DNA of 64,000 nt from an uncultured Shinella sp. (GCF_946479415.1 NZ_CAMLFY010000007.1:1-64000), one strand, 5' to 3'; counted from the first letter of the stretch, positions 9,768 to 20,208 are shown. Numbers and translations: made by a program. Notes: generated by a model not told the origin, from the letters alone.

Positions 9768-10802
9768 GTGAGCGCGAAAAGCCGGAAGATTGTCGATGTC
9801 CTGAACGGGAAGACGATCTCCCCCCCTCCCCTGTGGCTGATGCGCCAGGCAGGACGCTACCTGCCGGAATACAGGGCAACGCGGGCGGAAGCCGGAAGTT
9901 TCCTCGATCTCTGTTATTCGCCGGAACTGGCGACGGAAGTGACGCTGCAACCGATCCGCCGTTACGGCTTCGATGCGGCAATCCTGTTTTCCGACATTCT
10001 CGTCATCCCCGATGCGCTGAAGCGGAATGTGCGCTTCGAAGAGGGTCATGGACCGCGCCTAGACCCAATCGACGCATGCGGGATCCTCAAGCTGGATGGC
10101 AAGGACGTTTTAAAACACCTCCAGCCGGTCATGGAGGCCGTCGGCCGTATCCGCGGCGCCCTCCCCGAGGAAACGACGCTGCTGGGCTTCTGTGGCGCGC
10201 CTTGGACGGTTGCGACCTATATGATCGCCGGTCACGGCACGCCCGACCAGGCGCCCGCCCGCCTTTTCGCCTACAGGGAGCCGAAGGCCTTCGCCCATCT
10301 CCTCGATACGCTGGCAGATCTTTCAGCCGATTATCTCGTCGCGCAGATCGATGCCGGTGCCGATGCCGTGCAGATTTTCGATTCCTGGGCGGGCGTTCTC
10401 GGTGAGAAGGAATTTTCGGAATTCGCCATCAAGCCCGTCCGGAAGATCGTGGATTCGGTGAAGGCTCGCCGGCCGCAGGCCAAGATCATCGCCTTCGCCA
10501 AGGGGGCCGGCCTCTTCCTGAAGACCTATCGCCAGGCGACGCACGCCGATGCAATCGGTCTCGACTGGTCCGTGCCGCTCGCCTTTGCCGCCGAATTGCA
10601 GAAGGATGGCCCCGTGCAAGGCAATCTCGATCCGATGCGGGTCGTTGCCGGCGGCACTGCGCTGGATGAAGGCGTCGATGCCATCCTTCAGGCGCTTGGA
10701 AATGGTCCGCTGATCTTCAATCTCGGCCACGGCATCACGCCGCAGGCCGATCCGGATCATGTCACGCGTCTGGTGGCGCGGGTGCGTGGAGACAATCGGT
10801 GA
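9768..10802 (+). CDS. hemE: Uroporphyrinogen decarboxylase
   Basis: A 344-residue heme-pathway enzyme decarboxylating the four acetate side chains of uroporphyrinogen III to coproporphyrinogen III. Signature motifs are [16 protein letters not shown] (residues about 24-39) and [13 protein letters not shown] (about 142-154). It has a GTG start at 9768 with GGGAGAA seven bases upstream. The stop overlaps the hemJ start by 4 bases (GTGA). It is the first gene rightward of oriC, the canonical alphaproteobacterial arrangement. Confidence 0.97.
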   Translation: MSAKSRKIVDVLNGKTISPPPLWLMRQAGRYLPEYRATRAEAGSFLDLCYSPELATEVTLQPIRRYGFDAAILFSDILVIPDALKRNVRFEEGHGPRLDPIDACGILKLDGKDVLKHLQPVMEAVGRIRGALPEETTLLGFCGAPWTVATYMIAGHGTPDQAPARLFAYREPKAFAHLLDTLADLSADYLVAQIDAGADAVQIFDSWAGVLGEKEFSEFAIKPVRKIVDSVKARRPQAKIIAFAKGAGLFLKTYRQATHADAIGLDWSVPLAFAAELQKDGPVQGNLDPMRVVAGGTALDEGVDAILQALGNGPLIFNLGHGITPQADPDHVTRLVARVRGDNR

Positions 10803-11338
10803 GCGAGAAACAGACGGGCGAGAATGCCGGGCGCCGGGCGCGATTGCGAGCCGCAGCGGCACTGACCATCTTTGCCCTGCTTGCGTTTCTCCTGATCCTC
10901 TACCCGCCCGACAATCTCTATCTGTGGATCAAGGCCCTGCATATCATGGCCGTGATCTCCTGGATGGCGGGCCTGCTCTACCTGCCGCGGCTTTTCGTCT
11001 ATCACACCGACGCGCCCAAAGGCTCCGCCCAGTCGGAAACCTTCAAGGTCATGGAGGGGCGGCTCTACCGCACCATCATGCAGCCTGCCATGGGGCTTGC
11101 CTGGCTGCTCGGCCTCTATCTTGCCTGGTCCGTCTATGGGTTCCAGGGCGGCTGGCTGCATGCCAAGCTTGCCTTCGTCGTGCTGCTCACCGGCGTCCAC
11201 CACTATTTCGGCCGCGCCGTGAAAGCCTTTGCCGAAGACCGCAATGAAAAAACCGGCCGCCAATGGCGCATCTGGAACGAGGCGCCGGCGCTGCTGATGG
11301 TGCTCATCGTCATCATGGCCGTCGTCAAACCGTTCTGA
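10799..11338 (+). CDS. hemJ: Protoporphyrinogen oxidase HemJ
   Basis: A 179-residue inner-membrane protein of the HemJ (TIGR00701/UPF0093) family, which oxidises protoporphyrinogen IX in bacteria lacking HemG and HemY. Four or five membrane helices are visible. The first is [16 protein letters not shown]; the second segment has [20 protein letters not shown] with the conserved His. [26 protein letters not shown] and a C-terminal helix follow. It has a GTG start overlapping the hemE stop, so the two heme genes are translationally coupled. Confidence 0.93.
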   Translation: MSEKQTGENAGRRARLRAAAALTIFALLAFLLILYPPDNLYLWIKALHIMAVISWMAGLLYLPRLFVYHTDAPKGSAQSETFKVMEGRLYRTIMQPAMGLAWLLGLYLAWSVYGFQGGWLHAKLAFVVLLTGVHHYFGRAVKAFAEDRNEKTGRQWRIWNEAPALLMVLIVIMAVVKPF

Positions 11339-11367
11339 GGTTGTTATCCCAGACCAAAGCGAACCTG

Positions 11368-11413
11368 TTTCGTCCGAAAATGCGCGGACCGCGCCGCGAC
11401 AAAACGGACGAAA
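11368..11413. promoter_or_regulatory. Inverted repeat in hemJ-rho intergenic region
   Basis: TTTCGTCCG (11368-11376) is repeated inverted as CGGACGAAA (11405-11413), with an inner GC-rich CGCGG/CCGCG pair. No T-tract follows. It could be a hemJ 3' hairpin or a structure in the rho leader. The rest of the 237-base gap shows nothing clear. Confidence 0.35.
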
Positions 11414-11575
11414 TGCACGAGGCCCCTTGCGACGGCGCACCGGAACCGCTATTTTCCGCCCATCTCATCTTTCATGGCATGTGTATTCGTTCAGTGAACT
11501 GCATCGTTTCCCCAGCAGTTCGTCCTTGACCCGCACGCCTTTTCCCATCCCGATACCCCGCAGCATGGACCATTC

Positions 11576-12841
11576 ATGGCCGAAATGAAGCTACAAGACC
11601 TCAAGAACAAGACTCCGACCGACCTCCTGGCCTTTGCCGAATCACTCGAGGTCGAAAACGCGAGCACGATGCGCAAACAGGAATTGATGTTTGCCATCCT
11701 CAAGATGCTGGCCTCGCAGGATGTCGAAATTATCGGCGAGGGCGTGGTGGAAGTGTTGCAGGACGGTTTCGGCTTCCTGCGTTCGGCCAATGCGAACTAC
11801 CTGCCGGGTCCCGACGATATCTACATCTCCCCCTCGCAGATCCGCCGCTTCTCGCTGAAGACGGGCGATACGGTCGAGGGTCCGATCCGCGGTCCCAAGG
11901 AAGGCGAACGCTATTTCGCGCTTCTCAAGGTCAACACGATCAATTTCGACGACCCGGAAAAGATCCGCCACAAGGTCCATTTCGACAACCTGACGCCGCT
12001 CTATCCGAACGAGCGCTTTAAGATGGAGCTGGAGATCCCGACCTCGAAGGATCTGTCGCCGCGCGTCATCGATCTCGTCGCCCCGCTCGGCAAGGGCCAG
12101 CGCGGTCTGATCGTCGCTCCGCCGCGCACGGGTAAGACGGTTCTCTTGCAGAACATCGCCCATTCGATCACCGCAAATCATCCGGAATGTTACCTGATCG
12201 TCCTCCTCATCGACGAACGTCCCGAGGAAGTGACGGACATGCAGCGCTCGGTAAAGGGCGAGGTCGTTTCCTCGACCTTCGACGAACCGGCGACGCGCCA
12301 CGTCCAGGTTGCCGAAATGGTCATCGAAAAGGCCAAGCGTCTCGTTGAGCACGGCCGTGACGTCGTCATCCTGCTCGATTCGATCACCCGCCTCGGCCGC
12401 GCCTACAACACGGTCGTCCCGTCGTCGGGCAAGGTCCTGACCGGCGGTGTCGATGCGAACGCTCTGCAGCGGCCGAAGCGTTTCTTCGGTGCAGCGCGCA
12501 ATATCGAGGAAGGCGGCTCGCTGACGATCATCGCGACGGCGCTCATCGATACCGGCAGCCGTATGGACGAAGTCATCTTCGAAGAATTCAAGGGCACCGG
12601 CAACTCGGAAATCGTGCTGGATCGCAAGGTCGCCGACAAGCGCATCTTCCCGGCGATGGACATTCTCAAGTCCGGTACGCGTAAGGAAGATCTGCTCGTT
12701 CCGCGCCAGGATCTCCAGAAGATCTTCGTCCTGCGCCGTATCCTTGCGCCGATGGGCACGACCGATGCGATCGAGTTCCTGATCGACAAGCTGAAGCAGA
12801 CCAAGACGAATGGTGATTTCTTCGATTCGATGAACACCTGA
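11576..12841 (+). CDS. rho: Transcription termination factor Rho
   Basis: A 421-residue hexameric RNA-dependent ATPase/helicase that terminates transcription. The N-terminal Rho-N helical domain ([20 protein letters not shown]) is followed by the cold-shock-like RNA-binding domain ([20 protein letters not shown]). The RecA-like motor carries Walker [16 protein letters not shown] and Walker [11 protein letters not shown], plus the Q- and R-loop region ([20 protein letters not shown]). Length is standard. A terminator follows at 12869. Confidence 0.98.
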   Translation: MAEMKLQDLKNKTPTDLLAFAESLEVENASTMRKQELMFAILKMLASQDVEIIGEGVVEVLQDGFGFLRSANANYLPGPDDIYISPSQIRRFSLKTGDTVEGPIRGPKEGERYFALLKVNTINFDDPEKIRHKVHFDNLTPLYPNERFKMELEIPTSKDLSPRVIDLVAPLGKGQRGLIVAPPRTGKTVLLQNIAHSITANHPECYLIVLLIDERPEEVTDMQRSVKGEVVSSTFDEPATRHVQVAEMVIEKAKRLVEHGRDVVILLDSITRLGRAYNTVVPSSGKVLTGGVDANALQRPKRFFGAARNIEEGGSLTIIATALIDTGSRMDEVIFEEFKGTGNSEIVLDRKVADKRIFPAMDILKSGTRKEDLLVPRQDLQKIFVLRRILAPMGTTDAIEFLIDKLKQTKTNGDFFDSMNT

Positions 12842-12868
12842 TCGGATTGCAAAAACATCTGGAATTTC

Positions 12869-12901
12869 ATGGTCCCGCTGCAAGGTGGGGCCATTTTCGT
12901 T
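12869..12901 (+). terminator. Intrinsic terminator after rho
   Basis: ATGGTCCC pairs with GGGGCCAT (one G-U) around a 10-base loop, followed by TTTCGTTT. Confidence 0.7.
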
Positions 12902-12976
12902 TGAAACACACAGATTGATTCTATTCCGAAACGACCCGATCGATTCGTTTGCGTAACTTTGAAAGCGAATGACGCT

Positions 12977-14299
12977 GTGAATCAGGATACGATTTTTGCC
13001 CTGTCTAGCGGAAGCCTGCCTTCGGGTGTTGCGATCATACGGCTGAGCGGTCCGCATTGCAGAGAGGCGTTAGAGGCGGTTTGTGGCCGCATTCCGTCTC
13101 CACGTCACGCAGCGCTCCTACCGATTCGTGACCGAAATGGTGACAGGCTTGACGGGGGCCTGGTCTTATTCTTTCCTGGCCCGGCGTCCTTTACGGGCGA
13201 AGATACAGCCGAACTTCAGATTCACGGCGGTCGTGCAACTGTAAAAGCTGTTTTGACGCGGCTTGCAGCTCTGGACGGTTTGCGTGCCGCCGAGGCAGGT
13301 GAGTTTTCCCGGCGTGCGTTCCAGAACGGGCGTATGGACCTCGTCGCTGTCGAAGGTTTGGCGGATCTGATTGCAGCGGAAACGGAAATGCAGCGCCGCC
13401 TCGCCGCGGAACATGCGTCCGGCCACCTCTCGACGCTTTACGATTCGTGGGCGAAACGTTTGACCCATGCGCGTGCGATGATCGAGGCCGAACTGGATTT
13501 TGCGGATGAAGACGATATTCCCGGCTCGATCGCATCGACGATCTGGCAGGATATGCGCCAGCTTCAGCAGGACATCATTAACCATCTATCCGGCGCGCGC
13601 GCGGGCCAGATCGTACGCGACGGTTTGAATGTCGTCATCGCCGGCCCGCCAAATGCTGGAAAATCGAGCCTTCTCAATTACTTAGCGCAGAAGGATATCG
13701 CCATTGTCACGGATGTTCCCGGCACGACCCGGGATGTCCTGCATGTCGATCTGGACCTATCCGGATACGCCGTCCGTCTGCACGACACCGCTGGCCTGCG
13801 AGACACCGATGATGTGGTTGAGCGCGAGGGAATCAGGCGAACGCAGCAATCGATCGAAAAGGCACATCTCGTGCTTCTTTTATCGAGTGAGCCGGATATC
13901 AACTGGACCGAGCTTATCGATGATTATTCCGGTCCTGTCATTCGTGTTCTGTCGAAGTCAGACACGCGTGATGCCGCTTTGCCGAAGGGTCCAGTGGATG
14001 TTATGATATCCGTGAGGTCTGGACAGGGAATGTCGGAATTGCTGGATGCAATCGCGACGTTCCTGCCTGATCTGGAATCGGGACAAGCCCTGTCTCTCCC
14101 AACGCGGGAGCGGCATTTTGCCAATCTGCGAGAGGCACTTGATCATATCAAGTCGGCTTTGGCCTCGGACCCAGCGGGCCTGGACATTCAGGCGGAATAC
14201 CTTCGTCTTGCAGGGCAGGCGCTCGGTCGGGTGACTGGTAGAGTCGATGTCGAAAATCTTCTCGACGTTATCTTTTCGGAGTTTTGCGTCGGCAAATGA
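12977..14299 (+). CDS. mnmE: tRNA modification GTPase MnmE (TrmE)
   Basis: A 440-residue protein that, with MnmG, installs the (carboxymethyl)aminomethyl group on wobble uridine 34 of tRNAs. The N-terminal formyl-THF-binding domain (DTIFALSSG, SGVAIIRLSG) is followed by a helical domain and the G domain with GPPNAGKSSLLN (G1), DVPGTTRD (G2), DTAGL (G3) and SKSD (G4). The invariant C-terminal FCVGK ends the protein. GTG 12977 (MNQDTIFALSSG) fits family N-termini best; TTG 12959 is an alternative, and neither has a strong ribosome site. Codon use is visibly richer in T/A third positions than in rho. A parS site overlaps the stop codon. Confidence 0.95.
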   Translation: MNQDTIFALSSGSLPSGVAIIRLSGPHCREALEAVCGRIPSPRHAALLPIRDRNGDRLDGGLVLFFPGPASFTGEDTAELQIHGGRATVKAVLTRLAALDGLRAAEAGEFSRRAFQNGRMDLVAVEGLADLIAAETEMQRRLAAEHASGHLSTLYDSWAKRLTHARAMIEAELDFADEDDIPGSIASTIWQDMRQLQQDIINHLSGARAGQIVRDGLNVVIAGPPNAGKSSLLNYLAQKDIAIVTDVPGTTRDVLHVDLDLSGYAVRLHDTAGLRDTDDVVEREGIRRTQQSIEKAHLVLLLSSEPDINWTELIDDYSGPVIRVLSKSDTRDAALPKGPVDVMISVRSGQGMSELLDAIATFLPDLESGQALSLPTRERHFANLREALDHIKSALASDPAGLDIQAEYLRLAGQALGRVTGRVDVENLLDVIFSEFCVGK

Positions 14300-14312
14300 T
14301 TCACGTGAAACA
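14297..14312. promoter_or_regulatory. parS site 2 (overlaps mnmE stop)
   Basis: TGATTCACGTGAAACA matches the parS consensus at 15 of 16 positions. Its first three bases are the mnmE TGA stop. Confidence 0.82.
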
Positions 14313-14338
14313 ACACAACGTGTGCGAGTCACACGGCG

Positions 14339-14354
14339 CGTTTCACGTGAAACA
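14339..14354. promoter_or_regulatory. parS site 3 (mnmE-mnmG gap)
   Basis: CGTTTCACGTGAAACA matches the consensus at 15 of 16 positions. It starts 42 bases after site 2, i.e. four helical turns, on the same face of the DNA. Confidence 0.84.
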
Positions 14355-14366
14355 GGTGGTTAGGTG

Positions 14367-16253
14367 ATGGTTTCAATGCGTTATGATGTTGTTGTTGTCG
14401 GTGGCGGGCATGCGGGCGTCGAGGCTGCTGCCGCTTCGGCGCGCTTCGGTGCCCATACGGCGCTGGTAACCCACAAGGCCGCGACAATTGGCGTGATGTC
14501 TTGCAACCCCGCTATCGGGGGGCTGGGCAAGGGTCATCTTGTTCGCGAAGTCGATGCACTGGATGGCTTAATGGGCCGCGTGGCCGATCGCGCCGGTATC
14601 CAATTTCGCCTTCTTAATCGCCGCAAAGGCCCCGCGGTGCGAGGGCCACGCACCCAGGCCGATCGAAAGCTCTATCGCGAGGCGATGCAGCAGGAGATCG
14701 AGGCCATCGCCAATCTCGATGTGATCGAAGGGGACGCTTTCGATCTTGAGATTGCGAATGGAAAAATTGCGGGCTTGGTGCTTAAGGACGGACGTCGTCT
14801 TGCCTGCGATGCTGTCGTCATCACCACGGGCACATTTCTTCGCGGGCTCATTCATATCGGTAACGAAAAGATTCCGGCAGGCCGTGTTGGCGAGCAGCCG
14901 TCCCTGGGGCTTTCGGCAACATTCGAGCGTCTCGGCTTGCGCCTGGGCCGTCTGAAAACCGGTACGCCAGCTCGTTTGGATGGTCGAACCATCGACTGGG
15001 AGGGCGTTGGTCGCCAAGGGGCGGATGAGGAACCGGTTCCGTTCTCCTTCATGACGGATCGCATCACGACCCCGCAAATCGAATGCGGCGTGACGCGCAC
15101 GACGCCGGCAACCCATCGGATCATTGAGGAAAACATCGGAAAGTCGGCGATGTATTCCGGGCAAATCGAGGGTGTCGGCCCACGCTATTGCCCCTCCATC
15201 GAAGACAAGATCGTCAAATTCGGCGAACGGGATGGTCATCAGATCTTTTTGGAGCCGGAAGGCCTCGACGACGATACGGTCTATCCGAACGGCATTTCGA
15301 CGTCATTGCCGGCCGATGTACAACGGGCCTTTATTCACACAATCCCGGGACTGGAGCAGGTTACGATCCTCCAGCCTGGATATGCGATCGAATATGATCA
15401 TGTCGATCCGCGTGAGCTCTCCGCGACACTTGAGGTCAAATCGCAGCCCGGTCTGTTTCTGGCCGGCCAGATCAATGGCACGACGGGTTATGAGGAAGCG
15501 GCCGCGCAGGGTTTGGTCGCCGGCATGAACGCGGCCCGTCGCGCCGGCGGAAACGATGGCCACGTCTTCAGCCGGACGGACAGCTATATGGGCGTGATGC
15601 TGGATGATCTGACCTCCCGCGGTGTGACCGAGCCCTATCGTATGTTTACCTCCCGCGCTGAATATCGCCTGTCTTTGCGTGCCGATAATGCGGATGCCCG
15701 GCTAACACCGCTCGGTCTGGAACTTGGTATTGTTGGAAAGGCGCGTGGCGATCGGTTTTTGGACTGGTCAGCGTCCATGGATCTGGCGCGGGAAAGCCTG
15801 AAGGCTTTGAAATTGTCTCCCAACGAGGCGGTGAACTATGGCCTGAAGATCAATCAGGATGGTGTTCGCCGAAGCGGTTATGATCTGCTGGCCTATCCGG
15901 ATATCGACTATGCCAGGCTGATGTCGGTCTGGCCGGAGGCGCTCGGTGGCTTCCCCGTCCGGGTCCGGGAGGCTATAGAAATCGAGGCTGCTTATGCTGT
16001 CTATATGAACCGCCAGCAAAACGACATCGTCGAGACACGCCGTGAGGAAGATCGGAAGATCCCGCCGGATTTTGATTTTGCTGCACTCCCGGGGCTATCC
16101 ATAGAGCTCAAACAGAAGCTTTCGGCAGCGCGACCGAGCAACCTCGCTCAAGCCGCGCGTGTGGACGGAATGACACCGGCAGCATTGACATTGCTGTTGG
16201 TTCATCTCAAACGCCAGCCAAATGATGATAGGGATCAGGTTGCTCACGCATGA
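14367..16253 (+). CDS. mnmG: tRNA uridine-5-carboxymethylaminomethyl modification enzyme MnmG (GidA)
   Basis: A 628-residue FAD enzyme, partner of MnmE in tRNA U34 modification. The dinucleotide-binding motif [17 protein letters not shown] is at the N-terminus. The family segments [31 protein letters not shown], and [13 protein letters not shown] with [13 protein letters not shown] follow, and the C-terminal helical domain ends the protein. Starts at ATG 14367 or ATG 14376 are both possible; AGGTGG at 14353-14358 supports 14367. The stop overlaps the rsmG start (ATGA). Confidence 0.96.
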   Translation: MVSMRYDVVVVGGGHAGVEAAAASARFGAHTALVTHKAATIGVMSCNPAIGGLGKGHLVREVDALDGLMGRVADRAGIQFRLLNRRKGPAVRGPRTQADRKLYREAMQQEIEAIANLDVIEGDAFDLEIANGKIAGLVLKDGRRLACDAVVITTGTFLRGLIHIGNEKIPAGRVGEQPSLGLSATFERLGLRLGRLKTGTPARLDGRTIDWEGVGRQGADEEPVPFSFMTDRITTPQIECGVTRTTPATHRIIEENIGKSAMYSGQIEGVGPRYCPSIEDKIVKFGERDGHQIFLEPEGLDDDTVYPNGISTSLPADVQRAFIHTIPGLEQVTILQPGYAIEYDHVDPRELSATLEVKSQPGLFLAGQINGTTGYEEAAAQGLVAGMNAARRAGGNDGHVFSRTDSYMGVMLDDLTSRGVTEPYRMFTSRAEYRLSLRADNADARLTPLGLELGIVGKARGDRFLDWSASMDLARESLKALKLSPNEAVNYGLKINQDGVRRSGYDLLAYPDIDYARLMSVWPEALGGFPVRVREAIEIEAAYAVYMNRQQNDIVETRREEDRKIPPDFDFAALPGLSIELKQKLSAARPSNLAQAARVDGMTPAALTLLLVHLKRQPNDDRDQVAHA

Positions 16254-16882
16254 CGAGTCTGCCGCGCGAATTGAACGGTCTGAATGTTTCACGTGAAACC
16301 ATTGACCGGCTGAACACCTTCGTCGCTCTGTTTCAGAAATGGGCAAAGACCATCAATCTGGTCGCGCCCTCGACTTTGGCAGAAACATGGAGCCGGCATA
16401 TCGCCGATAGCGCACAGATTTATGCGCTGAATTCAGGTCCGCGAACATGGGTCGATCTGGGGAGTGGCGGCGGTTTTCCGGGTATCGTGACCTGCATTCT
16501 GCTGGGGGACACGAACGGCGGATGGGTTCATCTCGTGGAGAGCAACAACAAGAAGGCCGCCTTTTTGCGCACGGCCATTCTTGAGACGGGTGCGCGGGCT
16601 TCCGTGCATGCGATTCGCATCGAGGAAGCGCCATCCGTCATTGATAAGTGTGATGCCATCTCAGCGCGAGCCCTTGCCGATCTCGATCTTTTGATGGAAT
16701 TCGGCCTGCCATGGGTGGAGCGCAATCCGGATTTGCGCTTTTTCCTTCACAAAGGCCGGGATTACCAGCGCGAGATCGATAAAGCGCTTGGTCGCTGGAG
16801 ATTCGATCTGGTAAAACATGCCAGTGTCGTCGAGCCGGATTCTGTTGTGCTCGAACTGTCCAAGCTCTCGCGACGTTCTTAG
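16250..16882 (+). CDS. rsmG: 16S rRNA (guanine527-N7)-methyltransferase
   Basis: A 210-residue SAM-dependent methyltransferase (GidB) that modifies G527 of 16S rRNA; loss is linked to streptomycin resistance in other bacteria. The SAM-binding motif [14 protein letters not shown] is at about residues 64-77, with [13 protein letters not shown] after it and [14 protein letters not shown] further on. Residues 12-16 (NVSRE) are encoded by parS site 4, a placement also known in other bacteria. Its start overlaps mnmG and parA begins 15 bases after its stop. Confidence 0.95.
   Translation: MTSLPRELNGLNVSRETIDRLNTFVALFQKWAKTINLVAPSTLAETWSRHIADSAQIYALNSGPRTWVDLGSGGGFPGIVTCILLGDTNGGWVHLVESNNKKAAFLRTAILETGARASVHAIRIEEAPSVIDKCDAISARALADLDLLMEFGLPWVERNPDLRFFLHKGRDYQREIDKALGRWRFDLVKHASVVEPDSVVLELSKLSRRS
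16285..16300. promoter_or_regulatory. parS site 4 (inside rsmG)
   Basis: TGTTTCACGTGAAACC matches the consensus at 15 of 16 positions. It lies in the coding region about 600 bases upstream of parA. Confidence 0.85.
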
Positions 16883-16897
16883 GGATTGGCGGCGTCC

Positions 16898-17692
16898 ATG
16901 ATAGGCGAAAAAAACCGGATCATTACCATTGCGAACCAGAAGGGCGGTGTCGGCAAGACGACCACGGCCATCAATCTCGCGACGGCGCTTGCGGCCATCG
17001 GCGAGCGGGTGTTGATCGTCGATCTCGACCCGCAGGGTAACGCCAGCACGGGTCTCGGCATCGATCGCAGCCGCCGCGAATTGTCCTCCTACGACCTGAT
17101 GGTCGGCAGCCATACTGTAGCCGAGACCGTGCTGGAGACGGCCGTGCCGAATCTCTCCATCATCCCCTCGACCATGGATCTGCTTGGTGTCGAGATGGAG
17201 ATCGCCCAGCAGAACGATCGTGTCTTCCGCTTGAAGCGTGCGCTGGCCTCCTCCGAAGCCTTGTCTTACTCTTACGTTCTGGTCGATTGCCCGCCCTCGT
17301 TCAATCTGCTGACGATGAATGCGCTGGCGGCAGCGCATTCCGTTTTGGTGCCGTTACAGTGCGAATTTTTCGCACTGGAAGGGCTGAGCCAGCTTCTGGA
17401 GACGGTCGATCAGGTTCGCCGTACGGTCAATCCTCGGCTCGATATACAGGGCATCGTGCTCACCATGTTCGATTCGCGCAACAATCTGGCGCAGCAGGTC
17501 GTCAACGATGTGCGCACGCATCTCGGCGAAAAGGTGTATCATACGCTTATTCCGCGCAATGTGCGGGTATCCGAGGCGCCGTCCTACGGCAAGCCGGCCA
17601 TTCTCTACGATCTCAAATGCGCCGGAAGCCAGGCCTATCTCCAGCTGGCCTCCGAAGTGATCCAGCGTGAAAGGCAGCGCAAGGCTGCTTGA
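16898..17692 (+). CDS. parA: Chromosome partitioning ATPase ParA
   Basis: A 264-residue deviant-Walker ATPase that positions the ParB-parS complex. The deviant Walker A motif NQKGGVGKTTTAINLA is at residues 11-26, VLIVDLDPQGNASTG (A') at about 42, and YVLVDCPPSFNLL (Walker B region) at about 130. There is no N-terminal HTH, so it is the chromosomal (type Ib/Soj-like) form, not the plasmid RepA type. ATG 16898 is chosen, with AGGGA 17 bases upstream and the frame beginning MIGEKNRIITIAN. parB follows after 24 bases. Confidence 0.96.
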   Translation: MIGEKNRIITIANQKGGVGKTTTAINLATALAAIGERVLIVDLDPQGNASTGLGIDRSRRELSSYDLMVGSHTVAETVLETAVPNLSIIPSTMDLLGVEMEIAQQNDRVFRLKRALASSEALSYSYVLVDCPPSFNLLTMNALAAAHSVLVPLQCEFFALEGLSQLLETVDQVRRTVNPRLDIQGIVLTMFDSRNNLAQQVVNDVRTHLGEKVYHTLIPRNVRVSEAPSYGKPAILYDLKCAGSQAYLQLASEVIQRERQRKAA

Positions 17693-17716
17693 CTTCAGTA
17701 TCCGTGAGTAGAACCG

Positions 17717-18607
17717 ATGAACGATGACAACTCAAAGCGGCGTCTTGGTCGGGGTCTTGCTGCCCTGATCGGTGAAATGGATCAGCTTCCGGCTGCCGAT
17801 ATCGGCGCGCGGCCGGCAGTCAATCCGGATCGGCTCGTGCCCATCGAATTCGTCGGCCGCAATCCGCGCAATCCGCGCCGTTATTTCGATGAATCGGAAT
17901 TGCAGGATCTCGCCTCTTCGATCCGCCAGCACGGCATCGTGCAGCCGGTCGTCGTTCGCACAACCGCGGACAATCGCTTTGAGATCATTGCAGGTGAACG
18001 CCGTTGGCGCGCGGCGCAACTGGCGGGCTTGATCGAGATCCCCGTCATCATCCGGGACGTGGATGACCGTACGGCTCTGGAAATCGCCATCGTCGAGAAC
18101 GTGCAGCGTTCGGACCTCAATCCGCTGGAAGAAGCGATGGGGTACGAGCTGCTGATCGCCGATCATGGGTATACGCAGAACGATCTCGGTGAAATCATCG
18201 GTAAGAGCCGCAGCCATGTGGCAAACAGCCTTCGCCTGCTGAAACTGCCCGAACCCGTGCGCGACATGTTGGCTTCCGGTTCGCTTTCGGCGGGACATGC
18301 GCGCGCCCTTATTCCGACCTCCGATCCCATAGCACTCGCCAAGGCGGTTGTTGCCAAGGGCATGTCTGTGCGCGATGCCGAGAAATTGGCGCAGAATGAC
18401 ATCAAGGCGCAGAGCGATCCGAACCATGGCCAGGCCGCGCCGAAGGATGTGAAGGACGCGGACACGCTGGCACTGGAGCGCACGCTGTCCGATGTGCTTG
18501 GTCTCGATGTCACCGTGAACCACAAGGGCACTGGCGGACAGCTCAGGATCGCCTACAAGACCCTGGAGCAGCTGGAAGAAATCTGCCGGCTTCTGGAACG
18601 TCGCTAG
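17717..18607 (+). CDS. parB: Chromosome partitioning protein ParB (CTPase)
   Basis: A 296-residue parS-binding DNA clamp. The N-terminal ParA-interacting stretch RRLGRGLAALIGE is followed by the CTP-binding ParB/Srx domain with VGRNPRNPRRYFDE and the box II motif GERRWRAAQLAG. The helix-turn-helix (LGEIIGKSRSHVANSLRLLK) is followed by the C-terminal dimerisation domain ending LEEICRLLERR. It is encoded directly after parA, with six parS-like sites in the surrounding 21 kb. Confidence 0.97.
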   Translation: MNDDNSKRRLGRGLAALIGEMDQLPAADIGARPAVNPDRLVPIEFVGRNPRNPRRYFDESELQDLASSIRQHGIVQPVVVRTTADNRFEIIAGERRWRAAQLAGLIEIPVIIRDVDDRTALEIAIVENVQRSDLNPLEEAMGYELLIADHGYTQNDLGEIIGKSRSHVANSLRLLKLPEPVRDMLASGSLSAGHARALIPTSDPIALAKAVVAKGMSVRDAEKLAQNDIKAQSDPNHGQAAPKDVKDADTLALERTLSDVLGLDVTVNHKGTGGQLRIAYKTLEQLEEICRLLERR

Positions 18608-18623
18608 AATAATCGCGAGAAAG

Positions 18624-18639
18624 CCGGCTATTTAGCCGG
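18624..18639. terminator. Hairpin between convergent parB and holA
   Basis: CCGGCTATTTAGCCGG is a perfect inverted repeat (7-base arms, 2-base centre). No T-tract is present, so terminator activity is uncertain. Confidence 0.4.
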
Positions 18640-18641
18640 AT

Positions 18642-19676
18642 TCAGCGTCGGGCGGATTGAAGCACGGTCGCCAGCATGGTCTGCATGGCGATCGTATCTT
18701 CCAGCGCGGCTCTTTGACGGCTTTGCAGGATCGCGGTTTGCAGCCTCTGGGTTTCCCGGCGAATGGCGGGGCCGGTCCAGGTCTTCAAGGCATTTTCCAC
18801 GATCGGCTTGCGACGGAAATGCAGGTGGCGGCCGAGCGTTGCAATGACCTGGCCGGCGGGCGCGCGCTTTTCATCCATTTCGGCGCGCATGATTTCCAAA
18901 AGTTGGAACTGCCGCAGGCATCCCTGCAGGACAAGGAAGACCGGTGTCTTCGAAGAAACGATCTTCTGGATAGCGTGCAGGAACCCTTCGCGATCACCCT
19001 TGAGGATGGCGTCGATCGCGTCATCCGTGGAGATGGCGCTGGCATCGCCGACGATCTCCTCGACGTCTTGCTCCTCGATGATCTCCTTACCCCGGCAATA
19101 GAGTGCGAGCTTGCGCACCTCGTTGCGAGAGGCCAGTCGATCGCCGCCGATCGTTTCCATCAGGCGTTCGCGTGCCGCGGGCGAAATGCGCAGACCCTCC
19201 GTCGAGAGTTCCTGATCGATCAGGGCCTGGAGGGCGCGTCCATCATCCGCGTAACAGGCGATGGCAACGGCCTGCGGCGCCGATTCGGCTGCCTTGCGCA
19301 GTGCGGCCGCCTTCTTGAGATCGCCGGCCTCGACAATCAGCGTGGAATCGCCTGAGGGCATGCCCGCCAGCATTTCCAGCGCGTCCGAAACGCCCTTCTC
19401 GCTGCCGGCATTGCGGATCCAGACGAGGCGATCGCCACCGAAAAGGCCGATGGCGTTCATTTCGTCCATCAGCCTGCCGGCCTGGTTGCCGATTTCCCCC
19501 GCATCGAGTTTCACGACGGAAAAGGCGTCTGCGAGATCGACGCCGCTTGCGGCCGCCAGTGCTGCGGCGCGTTCGGAAACGAGACCGCGATCCGGCCCGT
19601 AAATGAGGAAGAGTCGCACGGGAAGAGGCTTCCGTTTCAGGAAGGCATCGAATTCGTGCGACTTGACTTCGGCCAT
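18642..19676 (-). CDS. holA: DNA polymerase III delta subunit
   Basis: A 344-residue clamp-loader subunit that opens the beta clamp. The N-terminal AAA-like domain begins KRKPLPVRLFLIYGPDRGLV. The segment GGDRLVWIRNAGSEKGVSDA and the C-terminal region with GGDRLASRNEVRKLALYCRG are typical of HolA/YqeN. ATG 19676 (MAEVKSHEFDAF) is chosen over the longer frame. It lies 8 bases after lptE on the same strand; the leuS-lptE-holA order is conserved in alphaproteobacteria. Confidence 0.94.
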   Translation of the reverse strand: MAEVKSHEFDAFLKRKPLPVRLFLIYGPDRGLVSERAAALAAASGVDLADAFSVVKLDAGEIGNQAGRLMDEMNAIGLFGGDRLVWIRNAGSEKGVSDALEMLAGMPSGDSTLIVEAGDLKKAAALRKAAESAPQAVAIACYADDGRALQALIDQELSTEGLRISPAARERLMETIGGDRLASRNEVRKLALYCRGKEIIEEQDVEEIVGDASAISTDDAIDAILKGDREGFLHAIQKIVSSKTPVFLVLQGCLRQFQLLEIMRAEMDEKRAPAGQVIATLGRHLHFRRKPIVENALKTWTGPAIRRETQRLQTAILQSRQRAALEDTIAMQTMLATVLQSARR

Positions 19677-19683
19677 AGCCGGC

Positions 19684-20208
19684 TCAGCGCCGTGCAAGCG
19701 CCGCGGCGACGTCCGCGCGGATAAGTTCCGCCAGTTCGTGTGCCGCGCGATTTTCGCCATCCCGAACGGCGCGCAGCTTGGCGAATTCCTGGAACGGGAA
19801 ATCGACGAGGGCAACGCTGGACCGCTTGCCGGACGCCAATGTTTCGCCGGAGTCGGTCTTCGTCAGGTTGTAGTCGGCCGAAACGATGATACGGCCGGCG
19901 CGGGGAATGTCGCTACTGATATCCGTGAGCACGCCGACCTTGCGGACGGAGACATTGATCTCGAGGTGGTAGATCGCCGCCTGCGGCTCGCCGGCGCCGC
20001 CGGCAAACAGGAAGATCAGGTCGTTACGGACCTGCTGCTCGACGCGGTCATCGGCTTCCGAGATGGCGACTGCCGCCAGCTTGGTGTCCGTGCCGGCACC
20101 CGTGGAATAGAGCGGGCGTACCTGGCAGCCGGCCAGCGCGCCCATGAGGGCGATGCCGGCGGCGAGTTTTGCAAGGCGCGAAAGACCGGTTCCGTCAGAC
20201 AACAACAT
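19684..20208 (-). CDS. lptE: LPS-assembly lipoprotein LptE
   Basis: A 174-residue outer-membrane lipoprotein that plugs the LptD translocon for lipopolysaccharide export. The signal peptide is [17 protein letters not shown] with lipobox LAGC, and the mature protein starts CQVRPLYS, the typical alphaproteobacterial LptE opening (RPLY). The remainder is a small alpha/beta domain ([27 protein letters not shown]). It overlaps the 3' end of leuS by 14 bases. Confidence 0.92.
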   Translation of the reverse strand: MLLSDGTGLSRLAKLAAGIALMGALAGCQVRPLYSTGAGTDTKLAAVAISEADDRVEQQVRNDLIFLFAGGAGEPQAAIYHLEINVSVRKVGVLTDISSDIPRAGRIIVSADYNLTKTDSGETLASGKRSSVALVDFPFQEFAKLRAVRDGENRAAHELAELIRADVAAALARR

